The notes beneath the pieces were generated by a model. It did no database searches. It worked only from the letters and a program-made list of their open reading frames with translations, and was not told the DNA's origin. Both the position numbers and the translations under genes were made by a program. This document shows positions 24,190-36,977 of a stretch of DNA of 64,000 nucleotides, piece by piece. Position 1 is the first letter of the stretch; each line of letters begins with the position of its first letter. Location of the stretch: the NCBI GenBank assembly GCA_004794785.1, contig SJOL01001452.1:427018-491017 (forward strand), read 5' to 3'. The DNA comes from Opisthorchis felineus. Taxonomy: Eukaryota; Platyhelminthes; Trematoda; Opisthorchiida; Opisthorchiidae.

Positions 24190-27145
24190 GGCTGTTGATC
24201 TGTTCGGCGAGCTTGCCAATTGACTTGCAGAATTTTCATCACCATCCGACGAGATATCATCAGTGCGCAGTTTATTAGGTACCACCCGTTTGCCTGCGTG
24301 TGTATGTGCAACACTTGAAGGCTACCTGTCACCTATTAACGTAATTGGTTTGTCGGGTGACAGCGTTTTTCTTGAATTTATTGGTCCGTTCGTGATCTTT
24401 GTTACGTTGTGATCTGCGTTCCTTCGAGTCGACTGGTTATCCCAATGCGTTCAATTTTTAGTAGGTTCTTCCCCGTTATGATTGGCCACCTGCTCGATTT
24501 GCATTGCGTTGATTGCGTTGGTCTGATTTTCTCGACATTGTTTGGCTGGTTGCGTCGCCCCCTTTTCTCCACTGTATCGACAGCTGTCCTCGCGTCCACC
24601 GGTGAATTTGGTACTTTGGTTTATCGACCGAGCGCCTCCTTCATTCAAATCGAATTGTCTGTTTGAATCGGGCTCCCGTTCTTCTTTTATGATTTCCTCG
24701 TCTGGTTGCTTGTGCAGTTCAGAGAATTTCGTCTGCCGACTAGTCTCTACACGATCACAGCTCTACTTATTTTATGAATGCCTGCGGAAAGGTGTCGTCG
24801 GATGGACAGACTTATGATTACAGACGCTCACAACCGCATTACAAAATACGAGAAAAGCCAGCCAGCATAGAGAAGCCTGCTTGAGGAAAGTAGGACCAGA
24901 TCTCATGGAGAAAATCAGCATGGTGATGGAACGAATAGTTACACCCACTGCTAAAAACAAATTCTCCAGGTTGATTGGAACCCAGGAGTTCAAAAGCAAT
25001 CACAGCGAAGCCCTGATAAGGAAGCTGTTCAAATGGCAACTCACAGCAACTGAAGAAGACATTCTCATCAGAGGGCTCAACTTCAACTTCAAGGGCGCGA
25101 CGGACCTAGAGTATTTAGCCAGTCTGGAAGTGGCGATGAAATCTATCGAACTCGACAAAAACGCTCAACACCTTCGACAAATCGTCATTCCGGCCATCAC
25201 ACGCAACAAGCCACTCAACGTAATCTACAGCAAAGAAACAGAAGCAATGAACAAGTTGAAGAAGGTCGAAAACATAGTAATTCTACCAGCAAACAAGGAA
25301 CGCCTAACACTGATCATAGACAGACCGGATTACACTAATAAAACATAGGTGCTACTCAATAACACAATCACATATCGCCGCTTAGAACGCGACAAAAGCA
25401 AGCAACTAGAAAAGACGCAATGAGAACTTAAAGAAGCTCCGATATCTCCACAAGATTGCAAAAGAGGAATGTTGGAGAATTAGAGCTCGTGATTAGGCCA
25501 CTCCCCGCTTTTACGGATTCCCAAAGGTACACAAAGAAGCAATACCCCTCCAAACAATAGTGTCACTTCCTAAACGGCGACCTACAATCTGGAAGAAGTT
25601 GAAATATCTTACCGGCGGGCCTCAAGACTCAATCAACAACAAGAGACAGTTATTGGAGTGACTAAAAAACGTGAACGCCGATCAAGACGAAAAATGGTTT
25701 CATTTGATGTGAGCTCACTATTCACGTCTGTCGATCTCAATTCTGCCAGGACAAATGTGGCCGAATTGTTGGATAACGGCGGCATGCCAAATAGATCGTT
25801 GAAGAACGAAGACCTCTGCCAAGTGATCGAGTTATGCTTGATCACACATTTGGCGTTCAACGCAGAATATTACGAACAACTACGCGTGACACCAATGAGG
25901 TCGCCAATTTCAGGGTTTATTGCAAAAATCACAATGCAAAAGCTGGGAAAAATAGTATTGCCCGATAAAGATCCGAAAATATGGATCCACTACGTAGACG
26001 ATACTTTTGTGATTACCAAGAATAGCAAACAGTAGCGAGTAAAGCATCTGCCAAACATCATCTTTGACGACATCATATTCATAATCGAAGAAGAAAACAG
26101 CGGAAAGCTGGAATTTCTGGACGTCCTCATCACCAGGTTGCCGAAAGGACTGCCACAAACTGGGGTTTACAGAAAGGTGACGCATACGGACTGAGCTACT
26201 ACAGCAACCATCCAAAGTGTCACAATCAAAGCTGAATTCGGATACTTTTCCAACAGATCGGGACACACTGCACCACAGCAGATTCCCAGATGAAGGAAGA
26301 AAAACGCCTTTAAAAATTGTCTCAGAGAAATGGATACCCAGGGTATATCATCTGGAGATCACTCAGAAAGCTAAACACGACTAATGCAACAGCATTAGTC
26401 CACAAAGGGTAATACTACTAAAATCACTTCAGGAACCGAATGGTGAACAGCCCAATTTCCTTAAGCACTGGTGAGATCTAGGCAAAACTGCATCATTTCT
26501 GCTGGCCACTATTTTGTCAGATAATAATAGTAATACTAATAATAATAAGATAAAAATAACTTTGCTAGATTTTCCTAAATTCATCGGTTGTGATCAACTC
26601 ACAGTCAACTTAGAAGCAAGCGAGTCACACTCCCATACATCAGGAACACCGTCGAACTGACGGCAAGGCTCTTACGACAGAACAATACGACAATCGCTTA
26701 CAAACCTGCAAACTCTTTGGGGAGGACACCGTCGAAACCAAAAGGAAAATTAGATCCAATGATGAAGAACAATGTAGGCTCCAATGCGACAAACAATATA
26801 TAGGACAAACAGGAAGGAAGCTCTCCATCAGAATATATGAACACAAGCTGGCTACAAAAAGACACGATCAATTTTCTCTCATTTACATGCACCAAGACCA
26901 CGAATGATACGAGTTCGACTGGAGTAGAGTTTGTATATTTGCAAGAACTAAGTAAGAACGTGCATTCATGGAGTCGTGGTACTCCACCGAAGAAGATATC
27001 ATCAAACTTCGAAAGCGACCCCATTTATCAACCACCTAGAACAAGATAACATCAGAACCATGGAGCCCAGAACTGTACTGCGCACTGATGATATCTCGTC
27101 GGATGGTGATGAACATTCTGCAAGTCAATTCCCAAGCTCGCCTAA
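24190..27145 (+). mobile_element. Penelope-like element with inverted termini, degenerate
   Basis: The segment 24206-24274 recurs in reverse complement at 27078-27145 with only a few differences (shared words: GAATTGACTTGCAGAA, CATCACCATCCGACGAGA, ATCAGTGCGCAG). Between them lie, in order, a non-coding leader, the PLE N-terminal region, RT, linker and GIY-YIG endonuclease, all on the plus strand and spread over several frames. The 3' inverted terminus overlaps the last codons of the protein. PLEs often carry complex terminal repeats of this kind. The element is about 2.95 kb and close to full length, but has several stops and frameshifts and cannot encode an intact protein. Confidence 0.85.
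24881..27060 (+). pseudogene. Broken PLE polyprotein: N-domain, RT, GIY-YIG
   Basis: 24881-25345 is open and ends LTLIIDRPDYTNK, the conserved PLE block before the fingers (usually DKG..VV.d..dY). A TAG follows at 25346. Fingers at 25506-25570 read RFYGFPKVHKEAIPLQTIV. 25658-26032 is open, with motif A VSFDVSSLFTSV, MRSPISGF and the catalytic block IHYVDDTFVITK (two Asp). It stops at 26033, continues in frame as NSGKLEFLDVLITR and VYRKVTHTD, then shifts to YYSNHPKCHNQS. The linker at about 26620-26760 reads VTLPYIRNTVELTARLLRQ. GIY-YIG at 26785-26900 reads CDKQYIGQTGRKLSIRIYEH. An enzyme of this kind would nick the target and copy its RNA; this copy cannot. Confidence 0.85.
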
Positions 27146-28121
27146 CGCTTTTTTCAGTTGCTAACTTCCTCTTCACACCATATGCTTGTTCGGAAAATTT
27201 CTGCATGAACTGTGCAAAACTGTGTACTCGGAAGCGACTTCCATCGGCCAATCGTTGTATATTTTTATTACTGGCTGTATACTCATATGTATGCACTCTT
27301 GTCTCATTGTGTTTCATACTTTTTTGGCTGACTTAGGTTTACATTCAGGCTGAAGTGTCGAATGACGAGGTAGGTTACAAATCTGGATTGTATTACTTAA
27401 TAATGCGACGAATAAACGCACGGCTCTATAAATAGCTGGATAATCGTGACAACGAAGCGGGGGATATGAATACCTAATACGCACATCAAGGTAAACAACG
27501 CGTAACCCAGTAGGGTATTGTGCCAAGGTATTTAAAAAGATGCCGCAGAGAATGAAAATAAATGGAAACTTCTCAACTGGTAATGAAGATCCGAAATGAG
27601 AATTACCATTAAAAATATCACGTAAGATGTGTCAAGCTTTCCTGGCCTTGAAACCATATAACAGGCCAGTTCATCAAAAAAGAGGTTAATCCCGTGACAA
27701 TCGAGAAGGGTAGGCAATCTTTTTTGAAAATTTAAGCTGATCATAGTTTCACTTTTTGTCCGATTGATTGAGCTACGAAACTTCAAACCCTATGAGTTGC
27801 ACACAGCAGACGGCTCGTTTGGCTCGCCAATACACTGTTCGCCTACTAAGCACAATTGCGGTAAATCATTTTTAATAAATAGTTCGACATCTGTGACGCC
27901 ACTATGAGGAAATAGCTGCTGGAAGATGTTGTCAGTCTTCAAGTTGACAATTGCTGGGTAGAAGTCTTCCAAAAAACGCAAGTCAATTTAATCACCAAGG
28001 TTTGGTAACATAGAATACAGTTGTTAGAGATGGGGCTGACACATCAACCTGCAATTCGGCGAAAATTGATTTCCTGTTTGTGTTCGTAATTGGTACATTG
28101 ACTTATTTTCTTTCGCTCCAG
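27146..28121. other. Non-coding stretch, nothing recognised
   Basis: No gene signature. The first 150 bases after the PLE terminus have no second copy that I noticed in the window. Confidence 0.4.
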
Positions 28122-28166
28122 GAAACAGTCACAAATAAAGTGGTGTTGAAACCTGGGCAGATGGAG
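28122..28166 (+). CDS. Candidate 45-nt symmetric micro-exon
   Basis: A strong acceptor (TTATTTTCTTTCGCTCCAG, ending at 28121) and a perfect-consensus donor (GAG followed by GTAAGT at 28167) bracket exactly 15 codons, ETVTNKVVLKPGQME, starting and ending on codon boundaries. Flatworms are known for genes built of many short symmetric exons. The splice signals are among the best in the window. No partner exon could be assigned and no protein family is recognised. Both flanks must be phase 0 if this is real. Confidence 0.4.
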
Positions 28167-28744
28167 GTAAGTGTTACCAGAGCGCCTCCAAGCACAGCAG
28201 TCACCCGGATTGCATGTATTGGCAGCTACAGGTACACATTCAACAGCTTCTCTATCTCTTATGTCTTCTATAACTGTGGCAATGGTAGGCTTTCTAGTTT
28301 ACTCGATGGTTCATCATTCTTTTTCCTGTGTGATGGAAAATTAAATCCTAGCACTACTGTGGCCAAACAATCAAGTAGCAGTCTAGTGAATGAAGATAGT
28401 TAAACTGTGTCTGCACTATTGGCTTGATATGCTTTCACAATAGTGGCATGTTCACAGAGTATTATATTGTACGGAGCCCCGCTCTCCCTCATCCATGTCA
28501 AAGCTACTAACGGGGTCACTAGCACCTCGGTCCCTGCTGCAACATTGCGTCTAATTAATGCCGATTCGAGGACCGATGCGGACAAAATGCCACCCACGTA
28601 TAGGTAAAACTTCCGGAAGCCTAGAACATCTTCCATAAGTGCAGGTTTTCAATGCGTATCTTACGTCCCTGTCGTACAGCGTCTATGTAACATATATATA
28701 CCCACATTTTCAAGGAGAATGAAGAATTAAGGCGCATGGTATAC
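28167..28744. other. Non-coding stretch
   Basis: Short frames on both strands only. The minus frame 28400-28636 has no recognisable domain. Confidence 0.4.
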
Positions 28745-29060
28745 GGGATGGCCCTGAGCAGTGAATAACGGACGACGACGCCATCGGTTGGCAAGACAGC
28801 AAATAATGCGCCTGAGTCTCGTCATGTTGTTACCGGCGTTGCGTGGGGTCGTGCCAGCCTGCTGTGGGGACGTACGGCTTCAGTGTCCCTATCGGTGTCC
28901 GGAGTGCAGATCGGCTGCAGCTGGTGCCTGTCCATTCCCCAATGCGCACACATTCACGCACTTAACCAGCTTTCGAACAGGCTTGCGCATCCCGCTGATG
29001 CGCAACAGTGCGCAGGAGAGAAGCCCTTCAGGGCTGGGCGCAGTTTAACTATTTGTTCTA
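28745..29060. other. GC-rich block with a perfect hairpin
   Basis: This block is visibly richer in G+C and CpG than its surroundings. It contains a perfect 8-bp stem with a 7-base loop (TTGCGCAT at 28983-28990, ATGCGCAA at 28998-29005). The plus strand is open in two frames, one ending GEKPFRAGRS, which superficially resembles a zinc-finger linker, but proper finger spacing is absent. It could be an old transposon leader or a CpG-rich promoter segment. Confidence 0.35.
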
Positions 29061-32000
29061 GTTGAGTGTTGGGATCATTTGTGTGATGGTCAGAGCGAAG
29101 CCTGGCTCCCGTTTTCTCGCATAAAAGCTGTTCAAAGCGCGAATCGGTTACGAATCCAAGGCAGCACATTTTCAGCTAGCTGTGTGTAACTTGCCTGTAT
29201 GGCTTGTAAATATCCGATTGAACACTGTGCGAATTGTTGACGCTTGTCCTCATTAATGGAGCATTTATTTGAAACAGATGTCTCCTTTCATGCCATTTAT
29301 CCAAACGATCCTGTCTTTCATCTGAATACTTTCTCAGTTATTCAGGCAGTTTGTGTGAACTGATCGCACATGTTATAACCTTTTGAGGGAAGTGCTGTTT
29401 CTCATGGCGCTTCCGAAACGGAAATGAATTTTACGTTCATGTGGTTGTCATGGTTATTTAAAATTCCAAAAACGTCGGTGAATGGAGTGTCACCTAGAGA
29501 ACCTAAGGGATCCAACTACATCCGGGTGCATAAATCAAATGCGGTGGATTACGTCTTCGTTCTGTTATCTGTTCTGCTCATAATCAGCAGCCCAACACTC
29601 TTGCCTTCCTGCTATATTATTTTAGATCGAGCCACTTTCTGTTTGTTCCATTTCCCGACGTAACTCTTTATTGTCCTGTCCTTCATTGTCTTGTTTAACT
29701 TCGCCACGGCTCATTTAGCCAGCTAATCTAAATACCTCCTTGATCTCGAACATGCACCAAGGCGAGCGGTAAACCATCGCCAGTACTGTCACCTTCGGTA
29801 CGGCTGTCTGGTTATATCCGGCTTAAGAACGGTGACATCACCTTATGCAGTTGGGTAACCCGCGCAAGCCCGATAGTGCTTGTTTGTGCCACGCAGGGGA
29901 AAATCAAGCCCTTAAGCAGAGGTTCGGTCCTGAGCTTGAAGTAGGGACTCATCAAAGATTTGAAAAAAACTGTAAATCACCAGCGCACTGACTGCATACT
30001 ACTCAATTGCATTCGTGTAGCTGAAATCGACCGGAAGAAGCGCAATCTCAGGTGGGACGTGCGCCACAGAGAAAACGACGGGTAGTTTGGGCCCACGTAG
30101 ATCTGTATGGGTAAGTAATGACCATCATGAGTTGGCCTTGTGAAGTGGTCGCATGAATTTGGATGAAAAATAATCGCGGCTGGGTGCAGGCTGGCCCAGA
30201 TGATGCTGTTCTAGGTGTTCACGGCAGAGTGATGATCAGAGTGAAAAACATTGTGCAAAGGTGGGAAAAATAACACAAACTCTAGACGAGAACCATCAGA
30301 CATGAGTTCGGTTCAGTTCGGTTTTTAGCAGTAGGCTGTTCACAAGGGCATGTTGGTTTGCGTATTCAAGGAATTTGGGTGCATACTCTCTAAGCTTATC
30401 CTAACCAGTCACTCAACAAAAGTGATTCTGCCGGTTGGGATACATTTTATCCCGCCGATTTTGCATCCATGAATTTCACTCTAAAACTCTAATGAGATAA
30501 TAAATCAGTTGAGTGATCCAAATTGAGGCAAATTGGATGGCATATTTATCTGCATCATTCTGACACCAATAAGCTGCGCAAGATAGGTTCAGTTGCCCTG
30601 ATCATTTAACTGAAAATAAAAATTAGGACCGTTACAATGATAGCATTCAGTGACCAAAATAAGAAACTCCTACAAATATAAATATGACCTGTGAACGAAG
30701 AGCCGGGACTGCACAGAACAATTGAGCTGGACTGGCTTTGTATAGGTTCCCGATACGGAACTTCGAGTGACGCGTAGGTTCGACAATCCCGAATATCAAA
30801 AGGAAGAATTGGGTTCGAAATTTTACGGTACTATTTACATAAGGGTAAGCAAATGTGTACAACAAACCTCAATTGTTCACGTTCGTAGAGTCAACAAGTG
30901 CACAGGTCTGTCACTGACCGGCACAGTGCAGTGTCAACGTCCGTACACCAAACAACGGCGAGCGGAATGATGGCTCAGTAGTGCGGGTTGCGGTCGTCCC
31001 TTCCGGCGACAGTCTCGTGACTCTCATTGGCCGTGCGATCACATGGAACAAGTCAAGGCAGGCTCAGCAAACGGGATACGAACGCGCATGGGTAAGTAGG
31101 TCAGCTGCGCACATTCACACACACACAGACACACATGCCAACACACAAGTGTCAGACGGGATGGCCTCTGCGGCAAGGTGAGTGGCGAGTACGGATAAGC
31201 AAAACAACTGGAGATAAAAAGTACATGGGCGGAGTAAGCAAATGAATGGGGGAATTATCATAAGGTCAAGTTAGACTCAACAGGCTTAATATTTTGTATC
31301 TACCAGATGTTTTGCTATGGTACTGGTCACATGAGTAATTACCCGCTTTCGAATGCGGGGTAGTAAATATTCGGCTACTCTCTGAGATATACCCTGAGTT
31401 GTGCGAACTACACAGTTCGAGAATGTCAAGGTTAACTAATCGCAACGACACAAATAACTTAAAATAAAAGTTTCAAATTAAGACCAAATGGTACTTTATG
31501 GCCCCAAAGATGTGACACAGCGTTGTTAGCAGCGTTAGCGGCGCTCAAATCACAGAGATCAGTTGATCAGCTGAGCTTTGATCGCATGTATCATCAGAAT
31601 GTAAGAGCTGTGGACGAGATGGCGATGATATTTTTCTTGGTCCTATTCTATCCGGTATATTTATGTATGACTTAGAAAACACAGTATAGCGAAGAAACGT
31701 CATGACTGTAACTCTTTTTGAGATATGCTAATGACAGTGATGGTAAATGGTCGAACGAAACTCTCATTGAAATGTTGAAAATTTTGAACATCACAATTCC
31801 AGCTTCAGTGTTCACAAAGAACGATGGGTTCACTTCCCTTGATATACTCATCACACGACAAGGTGAATGAAGCCTACAGAAAGGTTTTTTGAAAGCTTAC
31901 TTGGCTAGATCAACATAAAAACTTCGCCAGTTTTGTTTCATCAAAGATTAAATGAAGAGCCATATCTTGTCTGTACGGAAGAGCATCGAAGATTGGTGTG

Positions 32001-35000
32001 CTGGACAGAAGAATTGATTATCTGGCCAACAGCTTGAAGTATAATTGCTACCTCGATGGACTTCCGGAAAGAACAAAGAGTGCAAACATGGATGTGTCGC
32101 GAAAATTGCAGGGTCTGCTGATGTCTTCCGTAGGCGATATAACTGATAAATTATCATTCCAGAAGCTCAACCGAACCTTTAGGAACATGTACTGTACGGT
32201 TGAACTACTTCTGGTCTTCCCTAGTCGTCCAGTATTACGATAAATGTTGAAGGACTAGCTTTCTTGTATGGCCACCTTGCATGCGTGTATACACTACAAT
32301 GGCAGCAAGACAACAGCTTTGTGTCAGAAAATAGTTTGGTTAGCTAGAGAGGTTGCACTGACTATCAACTTCTCGGTCATTGTAAATCCTTAACGATAGG
32401 ATACCTAGGGACTAGCGACACACTATTCACTGTCATGCTGCGCATCAGCACCACGTACAATTAAATCCAGAGTGCCTTGCTCGACAAATTTGCTATCCGC
32501 CTTCCTAGCTGGGATTTTGTGTGCAGCAGCTTTTCTTGCAATCCCTTGTCCTACACAAACAGACGATTAGTTGACGCTTAACCCATCGCTGTCTTGTGTG
32601 TGAACACTTGATCGAAATTCAGTTGACGAACTGACCAACTGACCCCTATGATTCGTACACCACTGACAGCTGTTAGCCAGTCAGATCAGGCTTTCAACGT
32701 CATGCTGCGTTATTTAGTTTTAATTCAGTCTTTTTCGTTGTTGCAACTGGTCTACCTTGGTATATTTATATTTCTAGGGACTAGTTAAAGGCATGTAGAA
32801 AAGAATTATTTGCTGATATACCTGTCCTTGTACAGGTATTCCGGGTATATTATGTAACTGAACAAAGCAAATACATCAAACACATCAATACTTGTAGATT
32901 CTACACCGTTCGCTTCTACACATGAATTAGGCCTTAATAATAAAACGAAAACATTTGAGGTATTTTGAGGCCTTGCAAAGAACCAAATGTCAGAACCTTT
33001 GATAGTGTCTTGTTCAAATTCTGTAAACCACCTAACAACGTGTATACTAACACTTTCAGATAGAATGTGACGGTTAAATGATCATTGAATGGAAAAAGGC
33101 AATACCTATGATGTTAAATTAACGCTATGATTCCAGCAGTAGCCGGCCTCACAAAATCTTGCTGTTTTATTCCAGTTACTTGTGAGGAGACAATACTTTA
33201 GTGTTTTGAATTAGGTTAACAATCGGCTTCGTGAGCACCCATCAGCCTCAGAAAGCCAAAGTGGACTTCCACTTCACTGCGATCGGTTTTCTTTTTCGTA
33301 AGCTTTGCTTCGTTCTGTTGACCGATTTTGCTCAAAGTTCCCCTTCCCCGTAGAATAGTTTAACTTGAGAAACGTTACTTTTCCATTTATGGATCCCTCC
33401 CTTGCGTTATGGAAGCTGATGTCCCACGAAAACACATCGATCGGATTGCCGGCCCCACTTCTAAAAAGTCCTCATACTGCAGCGTTCTTGCAAGTCCTCA
33501 GCTCCACCTATCTGACTTTTCCGCTGTGTTCTAGTGATGTTAAATAATTATAAGGCGAGCCGTAAATGCACACCTGAAACTAAAGATGCGATTACAATCA
33601 GCTTGCGCTGGTTACTACTCCATGATGGAATTGAAAGCACTTGTTTTACCTTGGCGTTTACACAACCCATCTCTGACAGTAAATTGAAGCCCATATTGAG
33701 TTTGACTCATTTCTAAGTTCTAGCCAACAGAATCTAAATCGTTGTCCTCTCAACCTTGCAAAACAATTTTCAAATGTATTTATCTGAAAGAATCGATAGC
33801 AGGCATTGTGATCTGGATTCAAATGTGACTGTTTCTTAGACCCCAATGTGACGGTATTCTTTCGTAACACAGCCTTCAGATATTTTGAGGCCATACACAG
33901 TCGGATTGCTCCTGACATTTCGAGATTACCATGCTTTGCTTCACTGGGTCTCTGGATCGACTGTGCTCGCAATAACGCACAACCCTACCAGGGGATCCAG
34001 GCAGACATTCAACACCTTGCTCAGTGCAATCGGGGCCTTTCTTACTGACTACACAATACAGTCGACACTATCTAGTAGGGAAAAATTGGCTTCTCCGGGA
34101 GTAAATCCCAATGCTCTAGCAAGAGCTACGAAGTAGTTTTTTAAATGAACAAATTTTGTGTAATTTGTGGTGAAAGATTTGGATTTTGTATGACAGCGAA
34201 CGCGTGCGTTTCAGTGCAGCCCACATGCATTATGAAGAGGGCCAATTTGGTGGGCACCGGCTAACCGGAGTTGTCAGGGTTTGTTGTAGTTTGCTCGTCG
34301 GCGTGGTTCTTTTGCGTTTTAGGCTGGCTGTTGAAGTTATGATGGCATTACGTTTATGGTTATTTTGGATTACACTCACAGGAGCTCCTGGAATCGATCC
34401 GGACGTTTTGTCGTACTCCACTGATAATGAAATTGACTAATACGGCCCTCGTATAATCGTCTGAAGTTCATTAGGTGAGCTTTGGTCTCCATCAGTCTGC
34501 CGAACAGATGTAACGGGAGTAAGACGACACTGCCGTACGAAATTGTTCATTTTCGTGCACGATTTACTTCAGGCAGGACATTTAGCTGCCTGGACTCATG
34601 TTTCATACTACGAAGTTTTCATAAGCTCGGTCTGATTCTCATTACAGGTTTACTCTAGGTTTTAGTACTGCTAAACAATTCATAAAGCTTTGAATAGCTG
34701 CTACATTTCGACAGATGTTGAGTTGTTCCGAAATGGCCTGTTGTTGGTAATTCATTGATTCCCGTGTAATACATTAGTCGCTAGGCGTGAGCGTATTGCT
34801 TCAAGCAATATTATTAGGGCTTAAAAATGACATGATTCTACAAGTTCCCATAGAGCGGTCACGGATTGATAGATGGATCCAGTCTTGCTTGAAAAACTGA
34901 AGTCCTCGTAGCTGTCACAGATTGCAAGAACAACAGACATCTATTATGCTCCGTTGAAGTGGTGGCGAACTGGCTTATGAAACTGGGACTTGTTGCTAGC

Positions 35001-35368
35001 CTTGCCATCTCTTGATAAGGTCGCTCTGAATAACTTCTTCAGCCTCAATGCCATCATCCACCATGATCTAAGGTCTGATAACGTTTGCTGGCTTGTGTCA
35101 AGGGTAGAGCTTTATACTTTTTCTCACCATAGATCGTTGTCGTTAGTGTTGGGAACCCTTGAATCTCCAGGGTGATTCGAAACCAACGTGTGCTCTTCTG
35201 CGACTGTGTTTATTAAGTGTACTTTGAATAGAAAAAACTTCGAACCCGAAGAAAGAGCTGCAAAATGAATTCGACAAATTTATAAATGTGTCACCTGGAC
35301 GATGATAAGAGTAATCAATAGACTTTTTCAGTGTGCCGGAGTAATCGGTATCGTGGATCTCTACCATT
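29061..35368. other. Long stretch without a recognised gene
   Basis: About 6 kb with only short frames. 29740-30130 is relatively GC-rich and looks like transposon leader sequence. 30980-31091 is GC-rich and open up to a consensus GTAAGT at 31092, but it lacks a convincing acceptor. A CA-rich microsatellite follows at 31108-31148. The frame 34186-34440 (plus) encodes a hydrophobic stretch that could be one or two membrane spans; I do not recognise it. Confidence 0.35.
31108..31148 (+). repeat. Imperfect CA microsatellite
   Basis: Runs of CACACA interrupted by TT, GA and TG between about 31108 and 31148, directly downstream of the GC-rich open segment that ends in GTAAGT. Confidence 0.7.
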
Positions 35369-36305
35369 CTAACTATCGGTTTTGAATTCGTTTGTGGCAG
35401 ATTTGCTGGCGTCCACAACATCGAAATGCAAAACATTCTTAACCACCCGCCTGCGTACTGTGTGGGATGTAGCAACCAACAAACACGGGTTCAAAACAGC
35501 GCTTAGAGTAATGAGTAGGACACCAACTTGCTGGGCCACAGAACCCACCTCCGTGAGAACGATGCCTGAACTCGCGAGAATGTATCTGACGGCTTCGTAC
35601 AAATGAAGTATAACAAGGAAACCCGCCATCACCGACGTTGTGAGAATCAACCGTCTAACGTTTTTTCGAGCAATCTGGCCAGTTTGTTGGCCAACAGCCG
35701 GCTTACGTATCACATAGACAACGTATCCATGAGCGCTAACCATGACAAACGCAGGTAGTAAGTAGTTGAGTATCATCCATAGATACGATTGTACCTCAAA
35801 GAACTGTTCAGTAGTGGGTCCATCGATAGCAAATGCGGAGGCACATCGATTTGATTGGTATCGGCGCAGGAAAAAAATTAGGAGCGAAGAAGAACAAAGT
35901 CATTGCCACTTCGTACAAGAAGCATCCAACAATTAGTTGTGTCTGATGTACTCTATATTTACTTGGAACACAAACGGCGTAGAACCGATCGAAAGATATG
36001 CATGTCAAATTCTGCACACTTGCCACGACCCCTAACCAAAACAAATTGTCCATGGACCACAGATAGCAAAGAAACCTGTCCAACACGGGTAAACCTGTGT
36101 CGATTTTAAATCCAGCGAGCTTATATATAAATATAATGAAGCAAGTGTATGCGTCAACTGCATTTTGAATTCGAAGTAGCAATGTAGTGAGGCGCGAACT
36201 GATGTTGCACCGACACAGAACATATAACTGAATAATGTTTAGGATCGTTCCAAAAAAACCAAGGTTGGAAATCAGTAAGCGCATCACAAATTCAGCTTGA
36301 TCCAT
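35369..36305 (-). pseudogene. Frameshifted paralogue of the PROF-like GPCR
   Basis: The translation is about 70% identical to the receptor at 10171-11106 along its whole length: TM1 GTILN, TM3 LCYLW and DRFYAV, TM5 LLPAFVM, TM6 LHLYEAVRYIL, TM7 NPCLL. The frame is open from ATG at 36305 (homologous start; an in-frame ATG also occurs at 36326) to the end of TM4, then shifts by one base. At 35871-35877 there is a run of seven A where the intact copy has six bases (AAGCAA, near 10673). After that the +1 frame is open to a stop at 35369. The rest is well conserved, so either the inactivation is very recent or this is a homopolymer sequencing or assembly error in a live gene. Confidence 0.85.
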
Positions 36306-36430
36306 CTTCCTAGATTTGCACCGCATTGTCTTGTTTACCACAGCTTATGTGTTTAGTACAGAATTTTGTATATCCGCGATGAACATGGTTGGACACTACG
36401 CTTCTTTCCCCCTCGTGAAACCCTATCAAG
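36306..36430 (-). promoter_or_regulatory. Upstream region shared with the intact receptor
   Basis: Aligns by eye with 11107-11240 upstream of the intact paralogue, including the shared run TGTGTTTAGTACAGAAT, and then diverges. Conservation above the decayed background suggests 5' UTR or promoter. Confidence 0.4.
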
Positions 36431-36977
36431 CTAGGATGGCGCAATGTGATACGCTGATTGAAATGACGATTGCTTGTATCCCCCATTTGTGAATAAGTTC
36501 CTAACTTGACACTGATTAAAATGCTTGAAATTTGCTATTGCACCTGTGCCTATCTCGCTTCAGAGCATTGCCAAAGTAAATGATGAACATATTTTCCATT
36601 GAAATTCCATGATCAGTTAATCTAGGCCTGTTGTTTGATGAAAAGCCTCTGATTTGTCTTTTTCTATGTGAAACGCACAACTCTTGCGTGAAGGCTCAAA
36701 AGTTCATTTATCTAAATCTAATAATGGTAAGAAATCAACAGTTGATCATTATTCATCAAGCCAATTCTATTTTTTCAATGCTAGAGGACATATTGTGTTT
36801 GAAAAAGTGCTTGAAGCCCTAACAGAAGATTCTTTTTGTTCGCGCGTAAATTGCTGGATCAGGGACAGACCGATGGCGCATAATGAACGAAGATGATCAG
36901 TTTCTGAAGCTAGTAAATGTACAGTGAATAGGAAGTACAGGAATATGATCTAGAACTACGTGTTCATTGTTTCCCAG

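Noticed and set aside
28883..29065. GEKPF motif suggesting a zinc-finger linker
   Set aside because: The cysteine and histidine spacing before it does not fit a C2H2 finger.
30970..31091. GATGGCTCAGTAG resembling a tRNA head, and an open GC-rich segment ending in GTAAGT
   Set aside because: No B box. The acceptor region before the open segment is purine-rich, so neither a tRNA nor an exon is supported.
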